DNA of 64,000 bases from Eulemur rufifrons. Lineage: Eukaryota; Chordata; Mammalia; Primates; Lemuridae. How positions within the stretch are numbered: the stretch's first letter is position 1; every line of letters starts with the position of its first letter. Below the pieces are notes generated by a model that worked only from the letters and a program-made list of their open reading frames with translations, ran no database searches and was not told the DNA's origin. Position numbers and translations under genes: made by a program. The stretch spans positions 15,614,193-15,678,192 of the forward strand of contig NC_091012.1 in assembly GCF_041146395.1 (NCBI RefSeq). The letters run 5' to 3'. This document shows, piece after piece, positions 15,421 through 27,018 of this stretch.

Positions 15421-16708
15421 TAAAGGTTGGTGCAAAAGTAATTGTGGTTTTAGCATTGTTGAAACTTGCTGTTTGATATAAGAATACATTCTTAAGTAAA
15501 CGTGGATACGTTATACATCAGTTTAATGTGCATTTCTCACTTTATGTGTTTTTGCTAATGACATTACTCGTTGTTTATTTGATATTTATTTTATTTTTAT
15601 TTATTTATTTTCTCATATTTATTTTACACTATGGAAATGATGTTAGACAGAAAGCAAATTCGAGTTCAATATGGGTCATAAAACAGAGGAGACAATTGGC
15701 AACATCAACAACGCATTTGGCCCAGGAACTGGTAATGAACCTACAGTGCAGTGGTGGTTCAAGAAATTTTGCAAAGGAGATGAGAGCCCTGAAGATAAAG
15801 AGCGCAGTGTCTGGCCATCGGAAGTTGACAACAACCGATTGAGAGCAACCATCAAAGGTGATCCTCTTACAACTACAGAAGAAGTTGCCAAAGACCTCAA
15901 CGTGGACCATTCTATGGTTGTTTTTGGCATTTGAAGCAAATTGGGAATGTGAAAAAGCTCAATAGCTGAGTGCCTCATGAGCTGACTGAAAATAAAAAAT
16001 TGTCATTGTGAAGTGTCGTCTTCTCTTGTTCTATGTAATAACAGCGAACCATTTCTCAATCAGATTGTGATGCGAGAGGAAAAGTGGATTTTATACAACA
16101 ACTGGCTACAAATAGCTCAGTGGTTGGATAAAGAAGCTCCAAAACCCTTCCCAAAGCCAAACTTGCACCAAAAAAAGGTCATGGTCACTGTTTGGTGGTC
16201 TGCTGCCAGTCTGATCCACTGTAGCCTTCTGAATCCCAGTGAAACCATTACATCTGAGAAGTATGCTCAGCAAATTGATGAGAGGCACCAAAAATTGCAA
16301 TGCCTGCAGCCAGCACTGGTCAACAGAAAGGGCCCAATTCTTCTCCATGACAACACCTGACCACACATCGCACAGCCAACACTTCAAAAGTTGAATGAAT
16401 TGGGCTACAAAGTTTTGTCTCATCTGCCATATTCACCTAACTTCTTGCCAATCAATTACCACCTCCTCAAGCCTCTCAACAACTTTTTGCAGGGAAAATG
16501 CTTCCACAACCAGCAGGATGCAGAAAATACTTTCCAAGAATTTGTGAAATCACAAAGCACGAGTTTTTACACTACAGGAAAAAACAAACTTATTCCTCAC
16601 TGGCAAAAATGTGTTGATTATAATGGTTACTATTTTGATTAATAAAGATGTGTTGTAATGATTTAAAATTCATGGTCCAAAACCGCAATTATTTTTGCAC
16701 CAATCTAA
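15421..16708 (+). mobile_element. Hsmar1-type mariner transposon, nearly full length
   Basis: The terminal inverted repeats are 'aggttggtgcaaaagtaatt' on the left and 'aattatttttgcaccaatct' on the right, those of Hsmar1/MADE1. The total of about 1.29 kb matches the full-length family. The 5' UTR, a decayed transposase gene and the 3' UTR ('ttaataaagatgtgtt') are in the normal order. It inserted next to TA dinucleotides. A deletion of about 20 bp lies near 15660, between two copies of 'ttcgag', in the N-terminal coding part. Confidence 0.95.
15634..16642 (+). pseudogene. Mariner transposase pseudogene (Hsmar1 group)
   Basis: Mariner transposase cuts and pastes the element at TA sites. The helix-turn-helix part is recognisable ('NNAFGPGTGNE', 'WWFKKFCKGDES', 'LTTTEEVAKDLNVDHS'). 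So are the catalytic part ('EEKWILYNN', 'VMVTVWWSA', 'NRKGPILLHDN') and the C terminus ('FLQGKCFHNQQDAEN'). A one-base insertion near 15925 and a one-base loss near 16005 shift the frame. In-frame stops replace a Trp codon near 15968 and an Arg codon near 16359 (CGA to TGA). No functional enzyme is possible. Confidence 0.95.
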
Positions 16709-17927
16709 GAAAAAGACTCCATCTAGTATATCAAAGGGCACGATGTCAACAGGGACCAGATGTTCAGAGACTATGCCCAACCAGATAAGGACATAACCCT
16801 TTACTACTAGTCCTCACCAGAGGACTGAAGAGCCATAAAAAGAGCAGGGCTTCACCAGCTAGGTGAGGCCATCTCTATAGACACCATTTTGCTTTCACTC
16901 GTGGTCAGCACCTGGCATTTTCTGCCAAAGACATGCCTAAGTCAAGGACTCTGCCTTGAAAGATGTTGATGATCATGCAGATCAGCCAAAGGTACTCTTC
17001 CTGTCCATGTTTCTCTCCCTGGACTGGTTCATTAACTCCTTTTCATGTCCTCTTTCTCTTGATGTTAAATGTTACTTTGTTGGATATGAAAATTTTAATC
17101 TATAACATTTATATATTGATTAAGTGTACTACTATGTATGGTTTGCAATATTGACACACTTGTGAATTCGCTTGTATCTGTGTACCAATGGCTCTGACTA
17201 CTGAGAGAGCCAGTTGTACTAAAGAGAATTTTCTGTTTGGCAACTCCATGTAGCTCACGGCTTTTATGATTAAAATAGCATCAGTAAAAGTCTGGACTTG
17301 CGGAAAGACACAAACATACATGGAGCTGGTTCTGTCTGAACTTGTGCCACTCAAGACAATATGCTTTACCGATCTCATGCTTGGATGGTATGACATTGTC
17401 AAGTGTTATAAAGGTGTAGAAACTATTAATCTCAATATCTGCAGATATCCAAAGAAGAGAAATGTGAAGACATGACTGCTGCTGATAACAACAGACCACC
17501 CAAGGAAGGCAACTGTTAGATCTCTGCTACATATCAATATCCAGGCTGCATGTGTTTCCACCTCCTAATAAAATTTAACTGTTACTGAAATTTACTGCCT
17601 TACAGGGATTTTAAACATATCAAGGAATTCAATCTTCATTAAAACAATAAATATCATAGGCTTAATATGATAGAAGTCAGTGAATTTCACTTCTGTAGGT
17701 CTTGCTCAGATAACTAATTGAAATACTTTATCCTTAGCAGTTTGATATATTATCAACTCAGGTGTGGTTATGCAAATCAAAAGACCAATAGTAGACCTAT
17801 ACACAAAAACCAATTGTGTAAGACAGAAATCAAAACTTTCAAGACAAATATATGAAATAGATTTTATCATATTATGTTTCCTACTTTTTGTCTTTCTGCC
17901 TTCCCAGTCAACCAGAATTTCTAGCAA
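16709..17927. other. No gene recognised; possible old LTR
   Basis: The text around 16730-16960 and 17460-17580 has a promoter-like or LTR-like feel ('gccataaaaagagcagggc', 'cctaataaaattt'), but no family or paired ends can be shown. Confidence 0.35.
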
Positions 17928-18780
17928 ATGGTCAATTCCACCATGATTTCTCAGTTCCTCTTCAAGGGCTTTGCTAAAGGCTGGAAACTAAGGTTCTTGC
18001 ACTCCATGCTATTCCTATGACGTACTTGGCACCCTGTTTGGGAATCTTTTCATCATCTTTGTCACCCGTGTCAACAAGAACCTTCACAGGCCCTTGTATT
18101 CCTGAGGAATTTGTGCATTATGAATATGTGCTATGTTTCTATCACTGCCTCCAATGCCTGTGTTAACTCTGTCACTGAAAACAGGGCCTTCTCAGTGGAT
18201 GGGTGTACAACTCAGAACTTCTTGGATATTTGTTGTGTGTATGTAGTTTCTTTTCCTCACCATCATGGCCCACAACCACTGTGTGGCCATCTGGCAGGAC
18301 GTCCATTCCCCAGTCCTCATATACCACCACTTTTGTGTCTGAATAACACTGGCTTCCATACTCAGTGGTCTCTTCTATGCAGGCATGCACACTGTCAACA
18401 CCTTCCAGTGGCCCTTCTGTGGTTCATCAATTCTCCTGTGATGTGCCCCCTCTGTTGAGGCTCTCTTGCTGTGACCCCTCCAGCAATGTGCTCTTACTTC
18501 TTGCCTCTGCCATAGGAGTTTGTGGTGGCTGCTCTATCTTAATGACCATGTTATATATTTGCACATTTTCCAATGTGCTCAAATTTCCAACCAGACAGTG
18601 AAGAAAGGCCTTTTCTCACCCATGCCTCTTATATACTCACAGTGTCTGTCTTCCTCAGTTCTCTCATGTGTATGTACCTACAGGCTTGGGTAACTTCTGA
18701 AACAATTCAGGATATAATTCTTTCTGTATTTTATACTATATAGCTTCCATTCTTGAATCCTATTATAGTTGTGTGAGAAG
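17928..18780 (+). pseudogene. Olfactory receptor pseudogene, resembling family 14
   Basis: The start 'MVNSTMISQFLFKGF' is the N-glycosylated N terminus of a class II olfactory receptor. It is followed in shifting frames by a TM1/TM2 region ('GNLFIIFVTRVNKNLHRPL'), a TM3 region with 'MAHNHCVAIW' in place of the DRY motif, an extracellular loop ('HTVNTFQWPFCGS') and a C-terminal 'SVFYTI...LPFLNPII'. It spans the size of the single coding exon. A stop and frameshift occur within 35 codons (near 18018) and several more frameshifts follow. The match to family 14 rests on the N terminus. Confidence 0.88.
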
Positions 18781-18814
18781 AAGAATAGAAAGTTTGGCAC
18801 CACATCTAAATTTT

Positions 18815-18950
18815 TCTGTACTCACCTTTTTAGTACTCACCTTTTCTGGTATTACAAGGATTAAGTCACACAATGTAAAGACTTCTTCCCAGTGCAACAT
18901 ACCATACTTATGAGCACATAGTACATGCTCAGTAGACATTGCATTATGCT
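18815..18950 (+). repeat. MIR SINE fragment (copy in the first KZNF unit)
   Basis: The order 'gtactcacc', 'aggattaagtcacacaatgtaaag', 'gcacatagtacatgctcagta' (in pieces) follows the MIR 3' half. A matching MIR lies at 50360-50490 in the duplicated unit. Confidence 0.6.
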
Positions 18951-19224
18951 GGTCTTCACTTTGGAAAATAATATCTGTGTTGTGATGACTGTTGGGCATA
19001 AGACACTCTGTATGCTGTGCTTGCTGTCTCTAGCTGTGTGCTACTAATAATAGATCTAGGTTGAGCAACATCAGCACTAAAACCGGACTTGACAAAGAAG
19101 CCAATTAATGTCCCCCTTCCACACCAGCAGATCACATTTCTTAGAGGGAGGCCCACAATACCACATGATTTATATTCACATTGATGGTTCAGAGACAATT
19201 TTTAAGTAATTTCCTCTCAGCTCA

Positions 19225-19390
19225 GGCTTTCAATTAGGATTATCTGGCTAGCTTGAAAGAAACACCATCACCTGTCTATTGGGCTGGGTGGGAACATCCA
19301 TGTGGTTTTAATTGTGCCCAAAATAATTCTAATTTGATACCAGGGTTAAGCATTAGAACTCCCAAATACATTCATGAGACTGAGTTTAGA
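19225..19390. repeat. MER5A-like fragment
   Basis: 'caattaggattatctggctagc' (in pieces) and 'ccagggttaagcattagaac' resemble the two ends of the MER5A hAT element. A paralogous trace is at about 50835-50920. Confidence 0.4.
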
Positions 19391-19700
19391 CTGTTCCAGA
19401 GAGAAGTCACAGGGCCTGATGTTTTGGGTTTGGTAGGGGCAGATTCCCACTGCTGTAGCAGAAAGTCCTGGCACGTGTGGCAGGGGAGGTCACCAAGGGA
19501 AAGACAGGAGAACCTCACATTTTAGTCTCCATAAGGAGACATTATACCTGACTGTTTCCTGTGACTAAGAACCAGTGAGTGTAGCCTTTTCTGCATTTTG
19601 TGGCCCTCCTGCTTGTGGATGCTGTGTAAACAGGTGAAGAGATTGTGCTGACTCCTTTCAGGGCATAGTCTCAAGATGCAATTCTAATTGTTCTACACAG

Positions 19701-19760
19701 TCTCAGCTGAAAAGAAATTTCAGAGTTGGAGAAGGAGAAGGAGAAATGGCTGGTTTTCAG
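19701..19760 (+). CDS. KZNF gene, start exon (codes for 5 residues)
   Basis: An acceptor 'ttctacacag' ends at 19700 and a strong donor 'cag/gtaagt' follows 19760. The ATG at 19746 opens M-A-G-F-Q, ending in phase 0, which fits the KRAB-A exon. Start exons coding only a few residues are normal in this family. The 45 bases before the ATG would be 5' UTR. The duplicated unit at 50 kb lacks this piece: the block at roughly 19.4-20.4 kb has no counterpart there. Confidence 0.6.
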
Positions 19761-20439
19761 GTAAGTGTGTCCCAGGTTACGGGCTGTGTCCACTGTTCCT
19801 CCTGGAATGTCATGCAGAACTTCAATTTTTAGAACTTGTAAGCCTTTACTTCTTTACTTCTGATGTTTATGCCTAATGAGTTTTTTTCCACTACATTTTT
19901 TTTCCATTTCTTCTTAGGATGGTCAAGGAGCCCTGGAAAATCCTTCCTCCCTATATAATAAAACCTGCTCTGCATTCTCTTCACCCAAGCTTCTTAATAA
20001 AATAATCAAGTTTCATAATAAATGTGTGACATGTAATATTGAAAATGTTCCCATTGGGACAGGTCAACTTATAATAGTGTGGATATCTGATATTCCTATT
20101 GGGGATGGGATAGGGTCTTTGTATTTGAGTGAAGAAGGAGAACATGTACTCTCAAGGTTTGATTTGGATGTTTTCATCGGCTCTATGTGAAATAGTATTT
20201 GGAAAATGCAGAAAGAGGATAGCATTGATTGCCTAGGATACCAAGAAAATTATGGAAAAATAAAAAATAGAAGACTTGTTCTGTATAATGAAAAAGTATT
20301 TACGTACAGTATTAAAGATGACAAAACGTGGGAAATATCTATAACTTGAACTTTGCATAAAACTGATGATTCTTCATGGTTACATATTGTTGGGCACTAC
20401 CATCCCAGCAGTGATTTTTTTATCCTCTGTGTGATGGTG

Positions 20440-20640
20440 TCTAATACAAATTTGTCCCACTACAGTTGATGTTAATTTCATTCACTTGGTTAAGGTGCTC
20501 TCTGACAGATTCATCCAAAGTAAATTTAATGGTTTTTCTCTTTATTATTAAGTGTTTTTTGGAGATTTACTGACGGATGTGCATGAACCATCACATTTAC
20601 ACTGGAAGCTCCCCTTTCTTTTTATACCTTGCTTGGAAAA
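20440..20640 (+). repeat. Old L1 3' UTR fragment shared with the 51-kb copy
   Basis: 'aatttgtcccactacag', 'cattcacttggttaagg' and 'aaccatcacattta' follow an L1M 3' UTR and recur in the same order at 51015-51215. It was therefore present before the segment was duplicated. Confidence 0.6.
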
Positions 20641-20734
20641 TGAAGGCTCTTATCTTTGTCTTCTGGTCAGATGAACTGAGATAAATTGAAAGTGTGCCAG
20701 TTACTGGATGTTGACAAAATACTGTCCTTAGGTT

Positions 20735-20860
20735 AGAAGCACTGGCTTCACTGGTTATATTATGTGAAATGCAGAGACTCAGACCCCACCCCAGATCTCC
20801 TGAATTAGAATCTGTATTTTAACAAGATCTCAGTTCATTACTGTACACGTGAAAATTGGG
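20735..20860. repeat. MER5A fragment (first unit)
   Basis: 'gactcagaccccaccccag' and 'gaattagaatctgtattttaac' (in pieces) are MER5A text. The paralogous copy is at 52095-52245. Confidence 0.65.
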
Positions 20861-20989
20861 TGATACCTTCTAACTCACTGTTTCTGTGTGTGAGAAATAT
20901 GCGCAACTTATTTTATATGATGTAAATATAGCACACATAAATTTATATTGCTGTGTTGAGGCCCTTTATTTTATTTTATTTCTTTATGT

Positions 20990-21319
20990 ATTTTTTATTT
21001 TTTTGGAGACAGAGTCTCACTCTGTTGCCCAGGATAGGGTGTCATGTCATCAGCCTAGCTCACAGCAACCTCAAACTCCTGGGATCAAGTGATACCTCTG
21101 CCTCAGCTTCCTGAGTATCTGGGACTACAGGCATGTGCCACGATGCCCAGATAATTTTTCTATATATATTTTTAGCTGTCCATATAATTTCTTTCTATTT
21201 TTAGTAGAGACGGGGTATCAGTCTTGTCAGGCTGGTCTCAAACTCCTGAGCTCAAAAAATCTGCCCGCCTCGGCCTCTCAGAGTGCTAGGATTATAGGCG
21301 TGAGCCACCGCGCCCAGCC
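20990..21319 (-). mobile_element. Strepsirrhine-type Alu (antisense)
   Basis: A T-rich run is followed by 'ggagacagagtctcactctg', both arms, and 'gtgagccaccgcgcccagcc'. The antisense linker 'tttttagctgtccatataat' is typical of lemur Alus. The target duplication is 'gaggccctttattttat' / 'gaggcccttaattttat'. This insertion is absent from the duplicated unit, so it came after the duplication. Confidence 0.95.
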
Positions 21320-21448
21320 GAGGCCCTTAATTTTATATTAAATACTTTATCATGCATTACAGTATCATATGCACACCAGTTTCATACATGTTATATGATC
21401 TTCATTTCTGAGAATTAGAGAATATATTCAAGAATATCACTGTGCTAA

Positions 21449-21760
<312 letters not shown>

Positions 21761-22200
21761 TAGATTATTTCTTGGAAGTTTCTACTTTACATGAATGAAT
21801 TTTATATCCCTGCTTGTAAAGAAAATCTGAAGGATTTTGGTGTAGAAAATAAAATCACTAGATGTCTCATCTTATGAACCTTTTCCTTTCTTGAGCTGAT
21901 CTGTATACTTCACTCTAGATTAGTGGTTCCTCTAGAAATCAGGGTATATAATTGTTACTTGCACCTTAGAATACAATTTCCACCACTTATTTTTTATTTG
22001 GTGCTAGTGGGAGTTGGTGCTCTGGGGGCATAAATTTGGAATAATTTCTTATCATTCTACATTGTCTGTAAGAAAACAATATTTTGGAAAACAGTTTTCT
22101 AGAATCTTCCATAATATTCTGTCCATAAGTATAGTACTTATAAGATTAGTAACTAGAAAGTCTGCAGCAAGAGTCATGTGAATTCTTTCTAATAAAACAG

Positions 22201-22293
22201 GTCTTGCTGTCTCAAAGCCAGAGCTGATCACATGTCTGGAGCAAAGGATAGAGCCCTGGATTATGAAGAAAGAGGGAACAGCTAAATATCCAG
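22201..22293 (+). CDS. KZNF gene, KRAB-b exon
   Basis: An acceptor 'ctaataaaacag' precedes it and a donor 'ccag/gtaggtg' follows. The 93-bp exon reads LAVSKPELITCLEQ, RIEPWIMKKEG, TAKYP. This is the KRAB-b subtype of ZNF91-like genes (usual length 96 bp). It begins by completing the Gly codon split from the KRAB-A exon and ends with one base that joins 'AA' of the finger exon to form Glu. Both junctions therefore stay in frame. Confidence 0.88.
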
Positions 22294-22639
22294 GTAGGTG
22301 AGATTCAGTAAAGCAGATAACAAGTGTTACAGAGCCAAAGCTCAAGGAGAAAGGCAGATATAAAAACGTGGTTTGGAATGCTCCGCTCTATTGGAAATGT
22401 TTTTTGGCAAGCCTGTATATGTTTCTCTTTCTCTTACAGAAGGACATCTTCTGTCCCATGCTCTTAAACTCTCTAAGAACTGTACCCCTACAGTGACCTT
22501 CCTTAGAATTCAGTGAGAGCTAAAGTTCTTGTCATGGCTTATAAGGGACTACGTTATCTGTAAAGACTTCTATTGTTCGGGGAGATATGGGAATATCTGT
22601 ACATATTCTGAAGACCTCTACATTAAAGCATCTTTTGAG

Positions 22640-22925
22640 AGCGTTTTGCTTTGCTGCCCCATCTGGAGTACAGTGGTTGATCATACCTCTCTGCAAACTG
22701 AAACTTCTGGGCTCTAGGGATCCTACTACCTCAATCTTATGAGTACCTAGGACTATGGGCATGAGCCACCATGGCCAGCTGATTTATTCCTATTATTATT
22801 ATTTTTGTTAAAATGGAGTCTCATTATGTGGCTGGGGCTAGTTTCAAGATCCTGACCTCAACTGATCCTCCTTTCTTGGCTTCCCAAAGTGCTGGGATTA
22901 TAGTTGTGATCCACCATGCCCAGCT
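22640..22925 (-). mobile_element. Old, diverged Alu (antisense)
   Basis: 'ctgccccatctggagtacagtgg', 'ggactatgggcatgagcc' and 'cccaaagtgctgggattatag' (in pieces) are Alu arms with many substitutions. The linker lacks the lemur-specific duplication, so this is an early Alu. Confidence 0.8.
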
Positions 22926-23428
22926 CCATTTTTGAAGTTCCTTTTGTTGCCTCATTTTTGAAATGTGTAAAAGGGAATAGTGGAGAAATTGTGATTTGCT
23001 TCAGTAATGCTAGAAACATTAGGGACAGATGTTTCATATTTTCTGCATCATGATTCACAATTCTGAGGTTTCAGAGGCGATCCTACAGAAATTCAGACTC
23101 ATTAATTTTATACAAATGCATGGCCTCTTCCTAAACCTAAGAACATCTAATGGTATTTCACTTCGCAATATCGTTTTTTCTTTTTTTATGTATATTCTTT
23201 TTTTTCTAGTATAAAATAAGAGTAAAATTTCAACTTTATTGTAACCAGATTCCCAAACTGTAATATAGTTTATTATCCCTACTCACTTCATAGAATTCTT
23301 AAATATACTGTCTCCTTGAGTGCTTCAAATTGCTGAATATATTCATACTCCCAATTGATACATTATATTTTGATACTTATATTCCATAATTTTCCACTAT
23401 TTAGTACTATCAGGAAATTATCATTCAT

Positions 23429-23471
23429 ATATATGTGTGTATGTGTGTATATATATTTGTGTGTGTGTGTT
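23429..23471. repeat. (TA/TG)n microsatellite
   Basis: Alternating 'tatatatgtgtgtatgtgtg' and 'ttgtgtgtgtgtgt' runs, imperfect. Confidence 0.85.
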
Positions 23472-23569
23472 TAACTGGTAAATTTTTCCACAAATAAGAA
23501 TTGCATAACTGTATATATTTATTGTATACATTGTAAGTATTGCTGCAGTATACATGGGAGTGAAGAATT

Positions 23570-25615
23570 TTCTTGAGATACTCATTTTACACCTTTGGTT
23601 ATACTCATAAGTAGAATTGATGAATGATAAGGCAGTTCTATTATTTACATTTTTAAACAAATCTCTGATGGTATTACTGGTTTACAATCAATAACTGTAC
23701 AGGGATTGCTTTTCTGCACACTTTACCCACACTTGTTATGTCTCTTTTTTTGGACATTAGCCGTTTTAACAGTTGTGAGGTGATACCTTATGATAATTTT
23801 GATTTGTGTTTGAATGATATTTTGGTGATGCTGAGTTACTCTTCATGTTACCTTCATAAAAGAATTTTATGCCTCTCATTTAAATATTTATTACATCTGG
23901 AGTTAGTTTTTGAATATCATGTAAGAAAAATAGCCTATTTTTATTCATTTGTTTATGGGTATCCAGTTTTCCAGCAACAAGCATTGAAGAGAGCATAATT
24001 TATGCATTGCGCATTGCTAGTGCCTTAGGTAAAGGTTGGTTGACTTTATATACTTCGGTTTATTTCTGAGCTCTCCATTCTGTTCCATTGTTTTTTGTGT
24101 TGGTTTTATGTGCATATTTTGTTTTTATTACTATCACCTTGAAATATAGTTTGAAACCAGAAAGTGTGATGCCAGAACCTTTTTTCTTCTTTCTCAATAT
24201 TGTTCTGGCTCATCAAAGTTACATGAGATATCATCCAAATGTTAGGATTTGTTTGTTAATATTGTGAGTAATGACCCTGGAATTTTGATAGGGAGTGCAT
24301 TGAATCTATACATTGTTTTGGATAATATCTTTCTATTTACTCATGTCATCTTCAACTTCTTTTATCAATACCTTATAGTACTCAGAGTAAAGTTGTTTTT
24401 TTTTTTTACTACTTTGGTTAAATTTATTTCTTAGCATTCTATTCTCTTGATGTTATTGTAACTGAGAGTGTTTTCCTTTTTTATTGGATAGTTTATTAGT
24501 GTGTAGAAAAACAACTGATGTTTGAATGTAAATTTTATAGCCTGTGACTTAACTGAGTGGTTTTATTACTTTATAAGGGTTTTTTTCCTGTCTTCTTTAT
24601 GGTTTTTGATATATAAGATAATGCCATCTGAAAACAGTGTTATTTTTACTTTCTCCTGTCTAATTTGAGTGGATTCTTGTCATGTTCTTGCCTAGTTTTT
24701 CTGCTTAGGTCTTGTAGTAATATTATAAAATAGAAGCATTAAGAGTGGTTGCACATTATCCTTATACTGGTATCTGTGTTTGTGAAGGATTAAATACCTT
24801 TTCCAGTTTTTATAAGCTTGTTTTGGAAGGTAAAGATGTTTCCTTTTGGGTACTTGGGCTAAAGGTATGTCCACTGGGTTTTCAATGAAGAGTTGCTGTA
24901 TCTAGGTCACAAGGCTGCCCCTTGCTCTGCAGTGGAGTCTGCATTTGATGGGCCAGTTCTGAAGGGCCTGGGTGGTTTTCAATCCTCTCTTGTTTCTGGG
25001 TAAGCTGGTGACCTTCAGGATTTTGATTTCTACTCAAACATACTACAGTATGATTGTGCAGTTGAGTCTGCATATGGTGGGGCTGATACCAGCTGTGTGC
25101 GTGGGCGTGGCTCCCAATGAGTACCTTGGAAGTTTCCCTTCAGGTCTCTGTGTGGATCTATGCACTGAAAGAACTGGCCATGGACTGTAGTTGAGACAGC
25201 TGCAGCAGAATCACAGGTCTGCTTTTCAGATGACAGTAAGACCAAATTATTCAGGTCTGCCTCCATGACTGCAGATAGGTGTATTTCTCCCAAAGTCTCT
25301 GGATGAGCAGCACCACTGCAACTTTGTCGCAGGAACAGTTAGAGACTCCATGTATCCGGGTTGGTTGATCCATGATGTAGTCTGTAGTCATGACAATGTG
25401 TCCTTAATTTTGGCACCTGAATGAGAGCCTGAATATTCAAAATGACCCTCCAGGATCTATGGTTCCACTAGGGTTTAATGACCTTCTATTTAAGTCCCCA
25501 AATTCAGATAAGTGTAATTTTCCACGGATGGCCACCAAGGTTTTGTTGTTGTTTGGAAAAATACAAGTGGATCCTTCACCTCCCACCATATTGCTGAGTT
25601 TAGTCTCCTTATATA
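23570..25615 (-). mobile_element. Old L1 (antisense) with internal deletion
   Basis: From 23570 to about 24800 the plus strand is antisense 3' ORF2 ('gtgaggtgataccttatg', 'ccattctgttccattg', 'gatataagataatgccatctg', in pieces). From 24810 to 25615 it looks like an antisense 5' UTR ending in 'cctcccaccatattgctgag'. The middle is missing, so the element is deleted inside or two L1s abut. Confidence 0.65.
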
Positions 25616-26211
25616 TTTTTAATTTCTGATCTGTTCTGTTTCAATTTTTTATAATTTTAGAATCAAAGGTTCAGAATAACATGACAGCATTTCAATTTCT
25701 CTACATTCTCACCATATGTATGTATGTATTTGTATATATATTTATTTATTTAAAAGCTCTCAATGTAATGAATGTGAGGTGATATCTCATTGTGATTTTG
25801 CTTTGCATTTCTCTAAAGATTAACAATTTTCAGAATCCCTTCAAATTTTGTTTGTCCATTTGTATTTCTTCTTGCAGAAATGCCAGATCAATCCATTGTC
25901 CATTTTTCAATCAAGCTATACACTTTTTGTTGTTGAATTTTAGTCATTGTTTATATCTTCATGATGTTAACCCCTATCAAATATGTGATTTGCATCTATT
26001 TTTACCCATTTTGTAGGAGGCACTTTTACTCCATTTAGTCTTTTCTTTGTGCAGAAATTTTGAAGTTTGATGCAATCCCATTTTTCTTTTCTTCATTTTT
26101 ATTGCTTATGCATTTGATATGACATCTACTAAAAAAGTGCCAGGACCAATATCATGATCTTTCCCCTTTATTTTCTTCTAAGAGTTTTATACATGTATTT
26201 CTCTTTTTTTA

Positions 26212-26598
26212 TTTCAGCTTATTATGGGGGCACAAAAATTTAGGTTATGTATATTGCCCATGCCCCCCGACACCACCTGAGTCAGAGCTTCAAGCGTGCC
26301 CATTCCCCAGACAGTGCGCATTGCACTCATTATGTATGTATACACCCATCCCCTCCCCCACCCACATCTGCCCGACACCAGATCAATGTTATTCCTGAAT
26401 GTGCTCTTAGGTGATGATCAGTGAAACCAATTTGACAGTGAGTACATGTGGTGCTTATTTTTCCATTCTTGGGATACTTCACTTAGGAGAATGGGTTCCA
26501 ACTCAATTTCCCATCAATACATGAGTGGATTAATAAAATGTGGTATATGTATACCATGGAGTACTACTCAGCTATAGAAAACAATGGTGATATAGCAT
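26212..26598 (-). mobile_element. Young L1 3' end with inverted 5' piece (twin-primed)
   Basis: The minus-strand L1 3' UTR ('ttatttcagcttattatggg') runs to 'gggttccaactc' near 26503. It switches to plus-strand L1 text ('tggattaataaaatgtgg', 'gagtactactcagctatag') up to about 26598. The switch point and a loss of some 30 bases at it are typical of twin priming during insertion. Confidence 0.85.
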
Positions 26599-26715
26599 GT
26601 TGTTTTTATTCCTGAAGATTTGTTTTCAAATCAAGAAGTGCAATGTCTCTTTGTTTTTATTTTCTAAAACAGTCTGACTATTTATTGTTCCAATACATTT
26701 TAGAATTTATTTTAT

Positions 26716-27018
26716 GTATTTTTTTTATTTCAGCTTATTATGGGGGTACACAATTTAGGTTATGTATATTGCCCATCCCCCCTACTCCCCCGTCAGAGCT
26801 TCAAGCATGTCCATTACCCAGACAGTGTGTATCACACTCATTATTTAGGTATACAACCATCCCCTCCTGCCACCCCCCTCATCTGCCCGACACCCAATTG
26901 GTGTTATTCCCAGATGTGCACTTAGGTGATGATCAGGGAAAACAATTTGCTGGTGAGTACATGTGGTGCTTATTTTTCCATTCTTGGGATACTTCACTTA
27001 GTAGAATGGGTTCCAACT
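26716..27018 (-). mobile_element. Young L1, 5'-truncated 3' UTR fragment
   Basis: T-rich run, then 'tttcagcttattatggggg', the C-rich tract, 'gtgttattcccagatgtgc', ending at 'gggttccaactc'. The old L1M continues afterwards. Confidence 0.85.

Noticed and set aside
15634..16642. Possible domesticated mariner transposase, as in SETMAR
   Set aside because: Frameshifts and stops cut it into pieces, and no SET domain exon is nearby.
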